Positions 16,508 to 25,483 of a DNA stretch of 64,000 nucleotides are shown here, piece after piece; position 1 is the stretch's first letter, and the number at the start of each line of letters is the position of its first letter. The stretch lies in the NCBI RefSeq assembly GCF_008801935.1, contig NZ_VZOT01000003.1:310001-374000 (forward strand), given 5' to 3'. A program made the translations under genes and the position numbers. The DNA comes from Comamonas kerstersii. Its GTDB lineage: Bacteria > Pseudomonadota > Gammaproteobacteria > Burkholderiales > Burkholderiaceae_C. The notes under the pieces were generated by a model. That model made no database searches. It saw nothing but the letters and a program-made list of their open reading frames with translations, and had not been told where the DNA came from.

Positions 16508-17368
16508 ATGAAATTCACTGGCTGTCCAAGCCCCTCGGCCATGCGTGTCGCCACTTCACGAGCAGCGCACCAGATTCTCGAAAGCGACCTGGTATTCAAG
16601 GACCCCTTCGCCATAGCGTCTTTGGGAAGCGCCAATGCTGCATCACTGATGCGCGAACCAATGGTGCAAAACGATGTCCCGTCACGCTCCATGCGGGCGG
16701 GCATCGTAGCCCGCTCACGATTCGCGGAAGACTATTTGCTGAAAGCCATTGCCAACGGGACTGTGCAATACGGCGTAGTCGGGGCAGGTCTGGATACATG
16801 GGCACTGCGCAGTGCGTCCACGCTTCCTGCCGTCACCACGTTTGAACTGGACCAGCCTTCAATGCAGAAATGGAAGACAGACCTTTATACAGACAACGGA
16901 TGGGCTCAGCCCGCAAGCCTGCGCTATGTAGCCACCGATTTGCGGGAGATGACCAGTGTTGATGGTCTTCTCGCAGGTGGAGCAGACCTTGCCAAGCCTG
17001 TCAGCCTGTCTGTGCTGGGGGTGCTCGTCTACCTTTGCAACGATGTGGTTGAGCGCGAGATTGCTGCGTTACAGCAACTTGCTCCAGGCTCCACCGTTAC
17101 GCTGGACTACCGCCTGGATGAGGCCCAACTGCATCCTGTGGAGCGAGTCATGATGCAGTTCACGGCCAGCATGATGGCTGCGGGAGGCGAGCCGTGGCAA
17201 TCATCTTGCACGCCGGAGCGCATGCGTGAACTGCTGTCATTTGCGGGCTTTGAAGTCGATGAAGACTTGGGGCCGACAGAACTCAACGCCCGCTATTTCG
17301 CGGGCCGCAGAGATGGCTTTCAGATTGCAGGCGGCGGCTTCCGTTATCTGAGTGCGGTCAAGCGATAG
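16508..17368 (+). CDS. Class I SAM-dependent methyltransferase (LCMT/PPM family)
   Basis: The 286-residue protein resembles the leucine carboxyl methyltransferase-like family of bacterial O-methyltransferases. Markers are RAGIVARSRFAEDYL (about 57-71), the SAM-binding loop YGVVGAGLDTWALR (about 83-96), FELDQPSMQKWK with the acidic cofactor ligand, and YVATDLREM. In bacteria these enzymes often modify natural products or small acids; the substrate here is unknown. GGAG lies eight bases before the ATG. It sits between IS debris and a GNAT gene in a region that looks acquired or decaying. Confidence 0.82.
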   Translation: MKFTGCPSPSAMRVATSRAAHQILESDLVFKDPFAIASLGSANAASLMREPMVQNDVPSRSMRAGIVARSRFAEDYLLKAIANGTVQYGVVGAGLDTWALRSASTLPAVTTFELDQPSMQKWKTDLYTDNGWAQPASLRYVATDLREMTSVDGLLAGGADLAKPVSLSVLGVLVYLCNDVVEREIAALQQLAPGSTVTLDYRLDEAQLHPVERVMMQFTASMMAAGGEPWQSSCTPERMRELLSFAGFEVDEDLGPTELNARYFAGRRDGFQIAGGGFRYLSAVKR

Positions 17369-17501
17369 ACTGACCAAGAGCATCTGTACAGTTTGCGTGC
17401 AGATGCTACCCCACAATCGTTGTGGAGGACTGCACCTCACTAAAGTGCCTGGTTCACTGGCGCGGGTGCAGCCTTCCAATTGACCGGTCATTTCCGCCCA
17501 C

Positions 17502-18020
17502 ATGTTCATTCGTGTTGCCACCCTTGAGGACGCGGCATATTTGCCGCGAATCGAAAAGTCCGCCAGCGAGCTCTATCGAGCTATCCCCCATTTGGATTGG
17601 CTGGCAGCTGGCCAGGTCATCGCGCGGGCTGAACATGAGCGGCTCATTCTCAAGAGAAGCGTTTGGGTCGCTGAGACATCGCAGGACAACCTGGTCGGAT
17701 TTTTGAATGCCGAAGTTTTGAATCATGAGCTTCACATATGGGAGCTTTCTGTTCATGGCGATTGGCAACGACAAGGTGTTGGCACGGGACTGCTTCGCAG
17801 CGCTTACCAATATGCGGTGGAGACCGGCTTGGCTGCGCTGACGCTGACGACTTTTAAAGATGTTCCGTGGTGTGCGCCGGCGTATGCAAAATTCGGGTTC
17901 AAACCCGTGATGAACCCCGTCCTGCATCTTCGAGATGCGCTGAGTGCCGAGGCTGCTCACGGTCTCCCAGTCGAGCGGCGAGTGGCAATGCGTTTGCCCA
18001 TAACGAGGCCAGAACAATAA
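17502..18020 (+). CDS. GNAT family N-acetyltransferase
   Basis: The 172-residue protein has the GNAT fold: N-terminal IRVATLEDAAYLPRIE, a central strand IWELSVHGDWQRQGVGTGLLRSA containing the acetyl-CoA pyrophosphate loop (Q/R-x-x-G-x-G) at about residues 92-99, and APAYAKFGFKPV near the end. It would transfer an acetyl group from acetyl-CoA to an amine; the acceptor is not predictable. It starts 133 bases after the methyltransferase on the same strand. The spacer contains an AGCATCTG...CAGATGCT hairpin. Confidence 0.85.
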   Translation: MFIRVATLEDAAYLPRIEKSASELYRAIPHLDWLAAGQVIARAEHERLILKRSVWVAETSQDNLVGFLNAEVLNHELHIWELSVHGDWQRQGVGTGLLRSAYQYAVETGLAALTLTTFKDVPWCAPAYAKFGFKPVMNPVLHLRDALSAEAAHGLPVERRVAMRLPITRPEQ

Positions 18021-18100
18021 CTTGGACGTAGGCAGTCTTCATGCCGGAGGCGGCTTAGTTCACCATGAGTGCCCACAGTGGTACAGACTTAAAGCATTAA

Positions 18101-18229
18101 CGTGACAGCGGCTTGGAGGCTCCTGCAACTCCCACACCGGTGCCGCTGTTTGGCGAACTGTGGGAGCGGCTGCTGTTGTCGGTGATGGGGCTGGGCTTTA
18201 CAGCGCTCGGCCTGTACATGCGCCGCTAG
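18101..18229 (+). pseudogene. IPTL-CTERM-like sorting signal remnant
   Basis: A 42-codon open stretch after an in-frame TAA encodes APATPTPVPLFGELWERLLL followed by SVMGLGFTALGLYMRR and a stop. A Pro/Thr-rich lead, a VPxxGEW-like motif, one hydrophobic span and a short Arg end are the layout of IPTL/PEP-CTERM C-terminal sorting domains. No start or secreted domain precedes it, so it is the tail of a lost surface-protein gene. Confidence 0.5.
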
Positions 18230-18613
18230 TGATGGCGTGACGATTGCAATGCAGCGAAAGCTGCGCCTATAGCTGGCAGTAATTGATGGCCGCTGGCTTT
18301 TTAGAGCACTAGGGAGTCATGTCCTTGGTGCTTTTTTGTGGGCACCGGGTACGGGCTGAATGACCGCTTTGGTGCAAGACGAACTTCCGGTTTGGGTCGA
18401 GAGCAGGCTTTCAAACAGAGCGACGCCGCTTGCTACCACCCCGCGCGCGCAAGCGTCGCGCGTGATCAAAATAAAAAATCAAATTTCCGGCGGCTGCCTG
18501 AGCGGAGCGACGTAGGAGCGAAGAGAGTTTCGCCGGGCAGTGTCGCAGACGCGCTTTTTGGTCTCCACTCACATTGCTTCGCAATATGAGTTCCGCCCCG
18601 CACAAGCGCGAAG

Positions 18614-18642
18614 GGTACTTTTTGTCGCGCACAAAAAGTACC
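18614..18642. repeat. 12-bp inverted repeat hairpin
   Basis: GGTACTTTTTGT and its exact complement flank the loop CGCGC. The A/T tracts are inside the stem and not after it, so it is not a standard terminator. It belongs to the hairpin-rich block downstream of the convergent GAF/PAS/GGDEF/EAL gene. Confidence 0.6.
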
Positions 18643-18741
18643 TCGCCCGCCGGTGCGACGAACCGGCCTCTGCCCTCAAAAAAGACTGCAGAGGTTCGAT
18701 TCCCGCCCCTCACCACACTCAACACTCAAAAATCCCCTGCC

Positions 18742-21700
18742 TTACCCCTCCTGCAATAACTCCCGCCCGCCATTGACCTTCTGCACCAGACCCACAAACT
18801 CGTCAGCGGGCACGGCCTTGCTAAATAGCCAGCCCTGATAGGCAAAGCAGCCATTGGCCTCCAGAAACTGGCGCTGCGCTTCGGTTTCCACGCCTTCCGC
18901 AATCAGCTGCATCCCCATTTCCTGACCCAGGCTGATGGTGGTGCGCACCAGGGTTTCATACATTTTGCTGCCCGGAATTTCGACAATAAAGCTGCGGTCG
19001 ATTTTCAGCTTGTTCACATGCAGCCGCCCCAGGCGGGCCAGCGAGGAATAGCCGGTACCAAAGTCATCCAGCGCCAATGAAAAGCCCGCCTGCGCCAGCG
19101 TACAGAGCTGGTAGTTGGTCAGCTCCGGGCTTTGCATGGCGGCGCTTTCGGTGATTTCCAGCTCCAGCAAGTGCACAGGGCAGTGGTGGCGCTCACAGGC
19201 AGAACGGATTTTTTGCACCAGGTCTTCCTGCCGGAACTGGTAGGGAGACAGGTTGATGGACACCTGCAGGTCCATACCCATTGCATGCCACTGTGCAATC
19301 TGGCGGCATGCGGTTTCCAGCACCCATTCCCCCAGCGGCAGAATCTGGCCCGAGGCTTCTGCCACCGGAATAAAGCGGCCTGGTGAGACAGGACCCAGCT
19401 CCGGGTCATCCCAGCGCAGCAGGGCTTCGGCACCAACGATGCGGCCTGTCGCCGTCTCTACCTGCGGCTGGTAGAACAGCTTGAATGCACCTTTTTCCAC
19501 CGCAGAGCGCAGGCGCGCCTGAATGTGCATGTGTTCGTTCGAGACAGCGCCCATATCCACGCAGTAAGCCATGCCTGTGCCGCGCCCGGCAGCTTTGGCC
19601 GCGTACATGGCGACATCGGCATGGCGCAGCAAGGTGGCAGCGTCTTTCACATCCTCCGAGTACATGCGGTAGCCAATACTGGCCGAGGGCGTAAATTCCT
19701 GGCCATGGATCAAGACGGGCTCACTGACCACCTGAAGCATGCGCTCGGCGGCAAGCCGCAGCGGCTCCTCCTCATGCACATTCACCAAAATGGCTGCATA
19801 TTCATCACCGCCCAGCCGCGCCACCGTGTCCCCTGCGCGCAGGGATCGGCTCAGGCGCTGGGCCAGTTCATTGAGCAGGTAGTCGCCCTGATGGTGGCCA
19901 AAGCTGTCATTGACCACCTTGAAGTTGTCCAGGTCCAGCAGCAGCACGCCAAAGCAGGAATGCTCGCTTTCAGCGCTTTGAATTTCTTGTGTGAGACGTT
20001 CCAGAAACAGGCTGCGGTTGGGCAGGCCAGTCAGTGCATCGTGCGTGGCCAGATGGCGCAGACGTTCTTCGTTTTGCTTGCGTTCGGTAATGTCACGCAC
20101 AATCGCCACAAAGTGCGGCCGCTCATCGTTGACCACGTACTGCACAAATGCCTCCACCGGCACGAGCTGGCCATTTTTGTGGCTGTGCATGGTATCCAGC
20201 CTCACCACGCGCTGGCTGCCATCGAGCAAGGGCTGCAATGCTTCGCGAAGATCCGCTTCTGTGTAATAGGGCTTGATGTCGTAGGGGTGCATGGTGAACA
20301 GCGCTGACTTGTCATAGCCCACCTGTTTCAAGGCCCCTTCGTTGGCATAGAAGAAGGTCAGATCTTCGGCATCAAACATGTAGACGCAGTCCAGCGTCTG
20401 GTCCAGCGTGTCGCGGAACTGGCGCAGCTCCTGCTCGGCTTTTCTCTGCGCCGTAATGTCGGACTCAATGGCCATGAAGCCTTGCAGCTGCCCACTGTCA
20501 CCGCGCATGGGCGAGCAGCTGATGCGTACCCAGTAAGCGCTGCCGTCTTTCTTGTAGTTCTGCACTTCCACTTCAAAGCCTTCGCCACGCGCCAGCGCGT
20601 CACGCATGGTGGCGGCAGCTTCTGTCTCGACGGCCGGATCCCGCAGTATCTGGCCAGGCTTCTTGCCAATCAGCTCCGGCAGCGTATAGCCCGTCATGCG
20701 GGTAAAGCCATCGTTGATCCATTGCACATTGCCTGCGGTATCGGTGATGACCACACCGTTGGTGGTTTCGCTGGCCACACGGGACAGGCGCGAAAGCTCA
20801 GCCTCCACCTGGTGCTGCTTCTGGTGAATGCGCATTGCCGTGACCAGCTGCCCGATGGTGCGTACCAGCGGCTCCAGGTAGTCCAGCAGCTTCTTGCTGT
20901 AGCCGCCTGGCCGGTTAGCTAGGCCAAACATGGCCAGCATTACACTGCCCTGCATGACCGGCACACCAAGAAAAGCATGGAGTGCCGGGTGCCCTGCGGG
21001 CAGTTTTCCACGCCAGGGGTCTGTGCTGGGGTGGTTCACAATCACCGGCTCACGCTGCAGCAGTGCAGCACCGAACAGTGACTGCAGATTGATAAATTCC
21101 AGGCCCTGCGGTGCGTGCTTTTCGTAGAAAGCACGTGTTTCCTCGCTCCAGGCAATATTGGTGATGGCGTAGGTCTTCAGAAAAGGCGTGCCATCCGCGT
21201 GATAGCGCACTTCGCCAATAAAGCCATATTCGCTGTCTGTCAGCTGCAGCAGGCCATGCAGCAGACTGTCAAAAGCCTGGCGGCGTGCATCCTCCTGAAT
21301 GAACTGTGACTGCGCCTGACTGATGACCTCATTGAGCTTCTGGGTCATCTGCAGCGCCTGGCTCTGGCGTAGCAGGTCGATGTTGTGAATTTCGGCTTCC
21401 ACGCAATCAGCCAGGCCTCGCAGAATGCAGCGCTCTTCAGCCGTCAGCCGGCGGGGGGTATCAGCAATCACACACAGCGTGCCAATCCGGTAGCCATCCT
21501 GTGTGGACAACGGCGCTCCGGCATAGAACCTGATGTGCGGCGGGCCAACGACCAAGGGGTTGTCCGCAAAGCGTTCATCAGCGCGGGCATCTTCAATTTC
21601 CAGAATCTCGCCATCCAGAATGGCATGGGCACAGAAAGACACATCACGCGGTGTTTCACACACCTCCAGCCCCTGATGGGACTTGAACCACTGCCGTTTC

Positions 21701-21861
21701 GCATCTACCAGGGAAACCAGCGCCACTGGCACATGCAGCACCTGCTGCGCCAGCTTGGTAAGCCGCTCAAACCGCTTCTCTTCAGCGCTATCGAGCAACC
21801 CGGTGCTGACCAGTGCTTGTACGCGTTGTTCTTCGTCTGCAGGTAATGAAGCAGGCCGCAT
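18742..21861 (-). CDS. GAF-GAF-PAS-PAS-GGDEF-EAL c-di-GMP signalling protein
   Basis: The 1039-residue protein has six domains in order: GAF (about 25-165), a second GAF-like sensor (about 185-345), PAS (about 360-480), PAS (about 485-600), GGDEF (about 605-765) and EAL (about 785-1030). The GGDEF site reads RLGGDEYAA, close to the active consensus, and the EAL site reads AEALLRWDD with DDFGTGYSSL and KIDRSFI, so both cyclase and phosphodiesterase activity are possible. No membrane segment is evident, so it is probably a cytoplasmic sensor. It stands alone and is convergent with the hairpin-rich block. Confidence 0.92.
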   Translation of the reverse strand: MRPASLPADEEQRVQALVSTGLLDSAEEKRFERLTKLAQQVLHVPVALVSLVDAKRQWFKSHQGLEVCETPRDVSFCAHAILDGEILEIEDARADERFADNPLVVGPPHIRFYAGAPLSTQDGYRIGTLCVIADTPRRLTAEERCILRGLADCVEAEIHNIDLLRQSQALQMTQKLNEVISQAQSQFIQEDARRQAFDSLLHGLLQLTDSEYGFIGEVRYHADGTPFLKTYAITNIAWSEETRAFYEKHAPQGLEFINLQSLFGAALLQREPVIVNHPSTDPWRGKLPAGHPALHAFLGVPVMQGSVMLAMFGLANRPGGYSKKLLDYLEPLVRTIGQLVTAMRIHQKQHQVEAELSRLSRVASETTNGVVITDTAGNVQWINDGFTRMTGYTLPELIGKKPGQILRDPAVETEAAATMRDALARGEGFEVEVQNYKKDGSAYWVRISCSPMRGDSGQLQGFMAIESDITAQRKAEQELRQFRDTLDQTLDCVYMFDAEDLTFFYANEGALKQVGYDKSALFTMHPYDIKPYYTEADLREALQPLLDGSQRVVRLDTMHSHKNGQLVPVEAFVQYVVNDERPHFVAIVRDITERKQNEERLRHLATHDALTGLPNRSLFLERLTQEIQSAESEHSCFGVLLLDLDNFKVVNDSFGHHQGDYLLNELAQRLSRSLRAGDTVARLGGDEYAAILVNVHEEEPLRLAAERMLQVVSEPVLIHGQEFTPSASIGYRMYSEDVKDAATLLRHADVAMYAAKAAGRGTGMAYCVDMGAVSNEHMHIQARLRSAVEKGAFKLFYQPQVETATGRIVGAEALLRWDDPELGPVSPGRFIPVAEASGQILPLGEWVLETACRQIAQWHAMGMDLQVSINLSPYQFRQEDLVQKIRSACERHHCPVHLLELEITESAAMQSPELTNYQLCTLAQAGFSLALDDFGTGYSSLARLGRLHVNKLKIDRSFIVEIPGSKMYETLVRTTISLGQEMGMQLIAEGVETEAQRQFLEANGCFAYQGWLFSKAVPADEFVGLVQKVNGGRELLQEG

Positions 21862-22175
21862 TCAGTGTCCTTGTGAAACCGTAGCACTCTCTGGACCAAA
21901 CGCCAGAGATTTTTTCTGAGGGCGCGAGTTTACGGTCAGATACAGTTCGTCTTTCTCCGGGAGTGGCTGGATATAGGCGGTTTTCTCCTGCCTTTGTGAC
22001 CTGCGTCGAACTGCAAGGCGGTAGAGAAGCACCTTGCGGCGCGCCAGCAAAGCTGGGATGCAGCAGCTTATGCACCGCTGCACTTCCTGGCACTGCAATC
22101 CGGCTGATAATTCTTCCGTTGCCCCGTTCCACAAGGCCCGGGGCTGCTTGTGCAACCCATAGCTCTTTGCCCTCC

Positions 22176-22889
22176 ATGCCTGCTTCCACCGAATTTGCCC
22201 CCGGTCTGACCATCCAGAACATCACTGCGCCCCAGAAGCTCAGCGACTACAAGCTGATTGCTTTTGACATGGACTCCACGTTGATCACGATTGAGTGCAT
22301 CGACGAAATCGCAGATGCCACTGGCAAGAAGAAAGAAGTCGCAGCCATTACCGAAGCCACCATGCGCGGCGAAATCACCGACTTCAAGGACAGTCTGCGC
22401 CAGCGCGTGGGCAAGCTGGTTGGCGTGACCGAGGCAGACATGCAGCGCGTGCTGACCGAGCGCCTGAAGCTCTCGCCCGGCGCTGAAACACTGGTCAAGG
22501 CAGCCAAGGCCGCAGGCCTGAAGGTGCTGTTGGTCTCTGGTGGCTTTACCTTCTTTGCAGAGCATGTGCGCGGCCTGCTGGACATCGACTTTGTGCGCGC
22601 CAATGTGCTGGAGATCAAGGACGGCGTGCTGACCGGTGGCCTGGTCGAGCAGCCCTGGGGCGATATCTGCGACGGTGCGGAAAAGCGCCGCACACTGCTG
22701 GAAGTCGCCTGCCTGCTGGGCATCCAGCCTGAGCAGTGCATTGCCGTGGGCGACGGCAGCAATGACATACCCATGATGCAGGCTGCGGGCCTGTCCGTGG
22801 CCTACCACGCCAAGCCCCGCGTGCGTGCGGAAGCCAAGGTCTGCATCAATGAAGGTGGCCTGGACCGTCTGCTGGAAATCCTGCAGTAA
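22176..22889 (+). CDS. serB: Phosphoserine phosphatase
   Basis: The 237-residue HAD enzyme performs the last step of serine synthesis. The nucleophile motif is IAFDMDSTLI (about residues 28-37), followed by ECIDEIAD, the helical cap, LVSGGFTFFAEHV with the motif II Ser, and VGDGSNDIPMM with the acidic magnesium ligands. I start at ATG 22176; the frame is open upstream to 21963 but without homology. Long SerB proteins have an N-terminal ACT-like domain, which is absent here, as in many betaproteobacteria. The reverse-complement repeat downstream may end the transcript. Confidence 0.93.
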   Translation: MPASTEFAPGLTIQNITAPQKLSDYKLIAFDMDSTLITIECIDEIADATGKKKEVAAITEATMRGEITDFKDSLRQRVGKLVGVTEADMQRVLTERLKLSPGAETLVKAAKAAGLKVLLVSGGFTFFAEHVRGLLDIDFVRANVLEIKDGVLTGGLVEQPWGDICDGAEKRRTLLEVACLLGIQPEQCIAVGDGSNDIPMMQAAGLSVAYHAKPRVRAEAKVCINEGGLDRLLEILQ

Positions 22890-22912
22890 GCCTGCTACTG
22901 AAACACCTAAAA

Positions 22913-22999
22913 CAATAGCTGCCAGCGCTGATGAATACTGGACTTTGAACATTAATCATATTCAAAGTATTGATTCTCAAGCGCTGGCAGCTATTTTTT
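22913..22999. repeat. Intergenic inverted repeat (AGCTGCCAGCGCTtga type)
   Basis: AATAGCTGCCAGCGCT and AGCGCTGGCAGCTATT form outer arms with a second inner pairing (ACTTTGAA/TTCAAAGT) between them, and the right arm runs into TTTTTT. It sits just after serB, so it could work as a terminator. Related elements lie at about 28081, 46627, 53841 and 60017. Confidence 0.75.
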
Positions 23000-23225
23000 A
23001 TGGAGCGGCCATAGGCTGTGTCTACAATGTATCGCTCGCACCGCTAATAAACACTCATATCACACCTGTGCGAGATCTTTTCAGCCAGACGGACCTGCAA
23101 AATTTTGGGAACTTCTGGCTTGCAATTGACTTCTGAGCCCCCATGTCACAAAGACCTCCGGCATGCCATGCATGGTCCGGTCCATGACATCACTTTTTTT
23201 CGATCTCCTCTTTTCAGGAACTGCA

Positions 23226-23726
23226 GTGAACACTTCTTTCCGCACCACCGCTTCTGTGATCGCCGTAACCATCGCCGCACTGGCCGCGCCTAGCCTGGCC
23301 CATGCCAAACGCATGGGTGGTGGCAAGTCGGTGCGTCCCGCTGCCATCAACAAGGCCCCAGCCAAGCCAGCAACACCTGCACCCACAGCTGCTGCCAAGC
23401 CTGCTACTCCTGCCACCCCCGCAAGTGCTCCTGCAGCCGCCGCAGCACCTGCTGCCCCCGCCGCTGCTGCTGCACCCGCAGGCTCTGGCCTGATGGGCAC
23501 CATGGCTGCCACCGCAGCCGGTGCTGTTGTGGGTACCGTGGCTGGTAACGCCATTGCTGGCGCTTTCAGCGGCAGCGATGCTGACGACAAGGCAAAGGCC
23601 GAAGCAGAAGCCAAGGCCAAGGCGGAAGCCGAAGCCAAGGCTGCTGAAGCCGAAGCTGCCGAACTGCAGAAGAAGCTGGACGAAGCCAAGGCCAAGGCTG
23701 AAGCTGCGCGCGCTGCTGCCATGTAA
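23226..23726 (+). CDS. Secreted Ala/Pro/Lys-rich protein of unknown function
   Basis: The 166-residue protein starts at GTG 23226, with AGGAA eight bases upstream; a longer frame from 23163 lacks a binding site. A signal peptide is clear (SFRTTASVIAVTIAALAAPSLAHA). The mature part has an Ala/Pro/Thr-rich stretch (about 40-85), a Gly/Ala segment resembling a glycine-zipper (GTMAATAAGAVVGTVAGNAIAG, about 90-112), and a charged AEAKAKAEAEAK coiled-coil tail to the end. This suggests an envelope-associated or membrane-anchored periplasmic protein. I do not recognise a family. Confidence 0.65.
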   Translation: MNTSFRTTASVIAVTIAALAAPSLAHAKRMGGGKSVRPAAINKAPAKPATPAPTAAAKPATPATPASAPAAAAAPAAPAAAAAPAGSGLMGTMAATAAGAVVGTVAGNAIAGAFSGSDADDKAKAEAEAKAKAEAEAKAAEAEAAELQKKLDEAKAKAEAARAAAM

Positions 23727-23791
23727 TCTGGCTGGCGCCACAAGCTCCAACCACAACGCCCCGCAGGCATACGCCGCGGGGCGTTGTGGTT

Positions 23792-24007
23792 TCAAGGCCT
23801 GCGCTTGAGTGGCTCCAGCAGCCCCTTGAGGCCGTTGTGATCGAGCTCATGCATCAACGCCAGCAGACGGCCCACAGAGCCCGGCGGAAAGCCTTCACGT
23901 GCAAACCATGCCAGGTAGTTGCCGGGCAGATCACAGATCAGCCGATCCTGGTACTTGCCAAAAGGCATGCGGGTGGTGACCAGTTTTTCCAGATCTTCAG
24001 GCGTCAC
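23792..24007 (-). CDS. DUF3820 family protein
   Basis: The 71-residue protein has the DUF3820 core LVTTRMPFGKYQDRLICDLP followed by YLAWFAREGFPPGSVGRLLALMHEL. The family is described as a putative quorum-sensing-regulated virulence factor but has no firm function. I start at GTG 24007 with GGAG six bases upstream; a TTG at 24019 would add four residues. It is convergent with the secreted Ala-rich gene and divergent from the MetQ gene. Confidence 0.8.
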   Translation of the reverse strand: MTPEDLEKLVTTRMPFGKYQDRLICDLPGNYLAWFAREGFPPGSVGRLLALMHELDHNGLKGLLEPLKRRP

Positions 24008-24185
24008 TCCGCGCTCCAATCGCCAGATATCGCATAAAAACCACTTTCCTTATAACCAAATTCACAAAAATTAGTTGGCAGGCTGCGCTGCGCCGCTACA
24101 CTTGAAGCCTTCCCTGCTAGCGTCATTGTGCTTTCAGGGCTTGGTGTAACGCGCTTTTTTTCTGTCACAGGAACTGAAAACCATC

Positions 24186-24971
24186 ATGTTGAAGAAGACC
24201 CTGACTGCCGTGGCCATTGCCACTTTAGCCCTCTCTGCCCACGCTGCTGACGTTCTGAAGGTGGCCGCTACTGCCGTGCCCCACGCAGAAATCCTGAACT
24301 TCGTAAAGCCCCAGCTCAAGGCCGAAGGCATTGAACTGCAGGTGCGTGAATTCAGTGACTACGTACAGCCCAATGCCGCCGTCGAAGACAAGCAGCTGGA
24401 CGCCAACTTTTTCCAGCACCAGCCCTATCTGGACAGCTACAACAAGGACCGCAAGAGCAGCCTGGTGCAAGTGCCTAACGGCAAGGTGCACGTAGAGCCC
24501 TTTGGCGCCTACTCCAAGAAGGTCAAGAGCGCGGCTGAGCTGAAGGACGGCGCCACCATCGCCATTCCTAACGACCCCTCCAACGGTGGCCGCGCCCTGT
24601 TGCTGCTGGCCAAGCAAGGCCTGATCGAGCTCAAGGACCCCAGCAACCTGACCGCTTCGGCGCTGGACATCGTCAAGAACCCCAAGAAGCTCAAGTTCAA
24701 AGAACTGGAAGCGCCTTTGCTGCCCCGCGCACTCGATGATGTGGACCTGGCCCTGATCAACACCAACTACGCCATCGAAGCCAAGCTCAACCCCACCAAG
24801 GATGCGCTGTTCATCGAAGACGCTGATTCGCCCTACACCAACATCGTGGCCGCCCGCAAGGACCGCGCGGATGGTGCCGACATCGCCAAGCTGATGAAGG
24901 CGCTGCACTCGCCCGAGACCAAGAAGTTCATCGAAGAAAAGTACAAGGGCGCTGTAGTACCTGCGTTCTGA
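24186..24971 (+). CDS. metQ: MetQ/NlpA family substrate-binding protein
   Basis: The 261-residue periplasmic protein has a signal peptide (LKKTLTAVAIATLALSAHA) and the NlpA/MetQ pattern VAATAVPHAEILNFVKP, then FSDYVQPNAAVEDKQLDANFFQHQPYLD, IAIPNDPSNGGRALLLL and the ALINTNYAIEA region. It has no lipobox Cys, unlike E. coli MetQ, so it is probably soluble. D/L-methionine is the usual ligand. No metN or metI is next to it; they are probably elsewhere. A second family member lies at 44610..45446. A strong terminator follows. Confidence 0.88.
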   Translation: MLKKTLTAVAIATLALSAHAADVLKVAATAVPHAEILNFVKPQLKAEGIELQVREFSDYVQPNAAVEDKQLDANFFQHQPYLDSYNKDRKSSLVQVPNGKVHVEPFGAYSKKVKSAAELKDGATIAIPNDPSNGGRALLLLAKQGLIELKDPSNLTASALDIVKNPKKLKFKELEAPLLPRALDDVDLALINTNYAIEAKLNPTKDALFIEDADSPYTNIVAARKDRADGADIAKLMKALHSPETKKFIEEKYKGAVVPAF

Positions 24972-24998
24972 TCCGCACGCACACCGTTCCTGACACCC

Positions 24999-25025
24999 AG
25001 CGCTGCCCACGGGCAGCGCTTTTTT
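24999..25025 (+). terminator. Rho-independent terminator after metQ
   Basis: AGCGCTGCCC and GGGCAGCGCT form a perfect 10-bp stem with a 2-nt loop and the following bases are TTTTT. This is a strong intrinsic terminator. Confidence 0.9.
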
Positions 25026-25156
25026 GTGGCGAAAACAGCCTGCCCTTTGAGACATGGCAAACATGCCAAATTTGAAACAAGAAGTTTAATTTGCAGCAAA
25101 TTTATGCTGTCATGATTCAGGCTTCTTATTCAAATTTTGCAGACACCCACCGCCCT

Positions 25157-25462
25157 ATGAGCGACACCCCCATTCCTCTGGACAAGGCCATCACCCAAGG
25201 CATGAGCGAAGTCACGCGCAGCCGCACCCTGGCGCTATACCAGCAACACGTTCAAACCAACAGTGAACGCCTGCTGGCGTTTCGTGGCGATGTGGCAGAG
25301 CGCCACCAGTACGACAAGATCAAGCCCTTGCTGACCAAGGCCATCACTCAGGGCAATATCGTCATCATTGAAGGGGTGAGCCAGAAGAGCGGCGAAACCG
25401 CGCACTACCAGATCCTGGGCAACCAGTGGAATCTGCTGGAAGTGCTGGCGCGCCTGAACTAA
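25157..25462 (+). CDS. Small conserved-looking protein of unknown function
   Basis: The 101-residue protein (MSDTPIPLDKAITQG...) is soluble and charged, without a signal peptide or membrane span. It contains a repeated word KAITQG (about residues 9-14 and 63-68) and the end VSQKSGETAHYQILGNQWNLLEVLARL. Codon use is like the core genes, which supports it being real. I do not recognise a family. It is convergent with the LysE/ArgO gene. The frame is open upstream to 25091, but the ATG at 25157 fits better. Confidence 0.6.
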   Translation: MSDTPIPLDKAITQGMSEVTRSRTLALYQQHVQTNSERLLAFRGDVAERHQYDKIKPLLTKAITQGNIVIIEGVSQKSGETAHYQILGNQWNLLEVLARLN

Positions 25463-25483
25463 GCGCTCTGCTGTGCTGCGGCT

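Larger units (their letters stand above)
18021..18741. other. Gene-poor, hairpin-rich interval
   Basis: About 720 bases hold no gene apart from the CTERM remnant. The second half is dense in inverted repeats: ACTCACATTGC/GCAATATGAGT at 18567-18591 and a perfect 12-bp stem GGTACTTTTTGT/ACAAAAAGTACC at 18614-18642. A frame on the minus strand (18411..18725) looks like repeat translation, not a gene. It may be a dispersed repeat element of this lineage. Confidence 0.5.

Noticed and set aside
18690..18720. A GGTTCGATTCCC sequence like a tRNA T arm with a CCA-like end
   Set aside because: The stem bases do not pair and no other tRNA arms are upstream.
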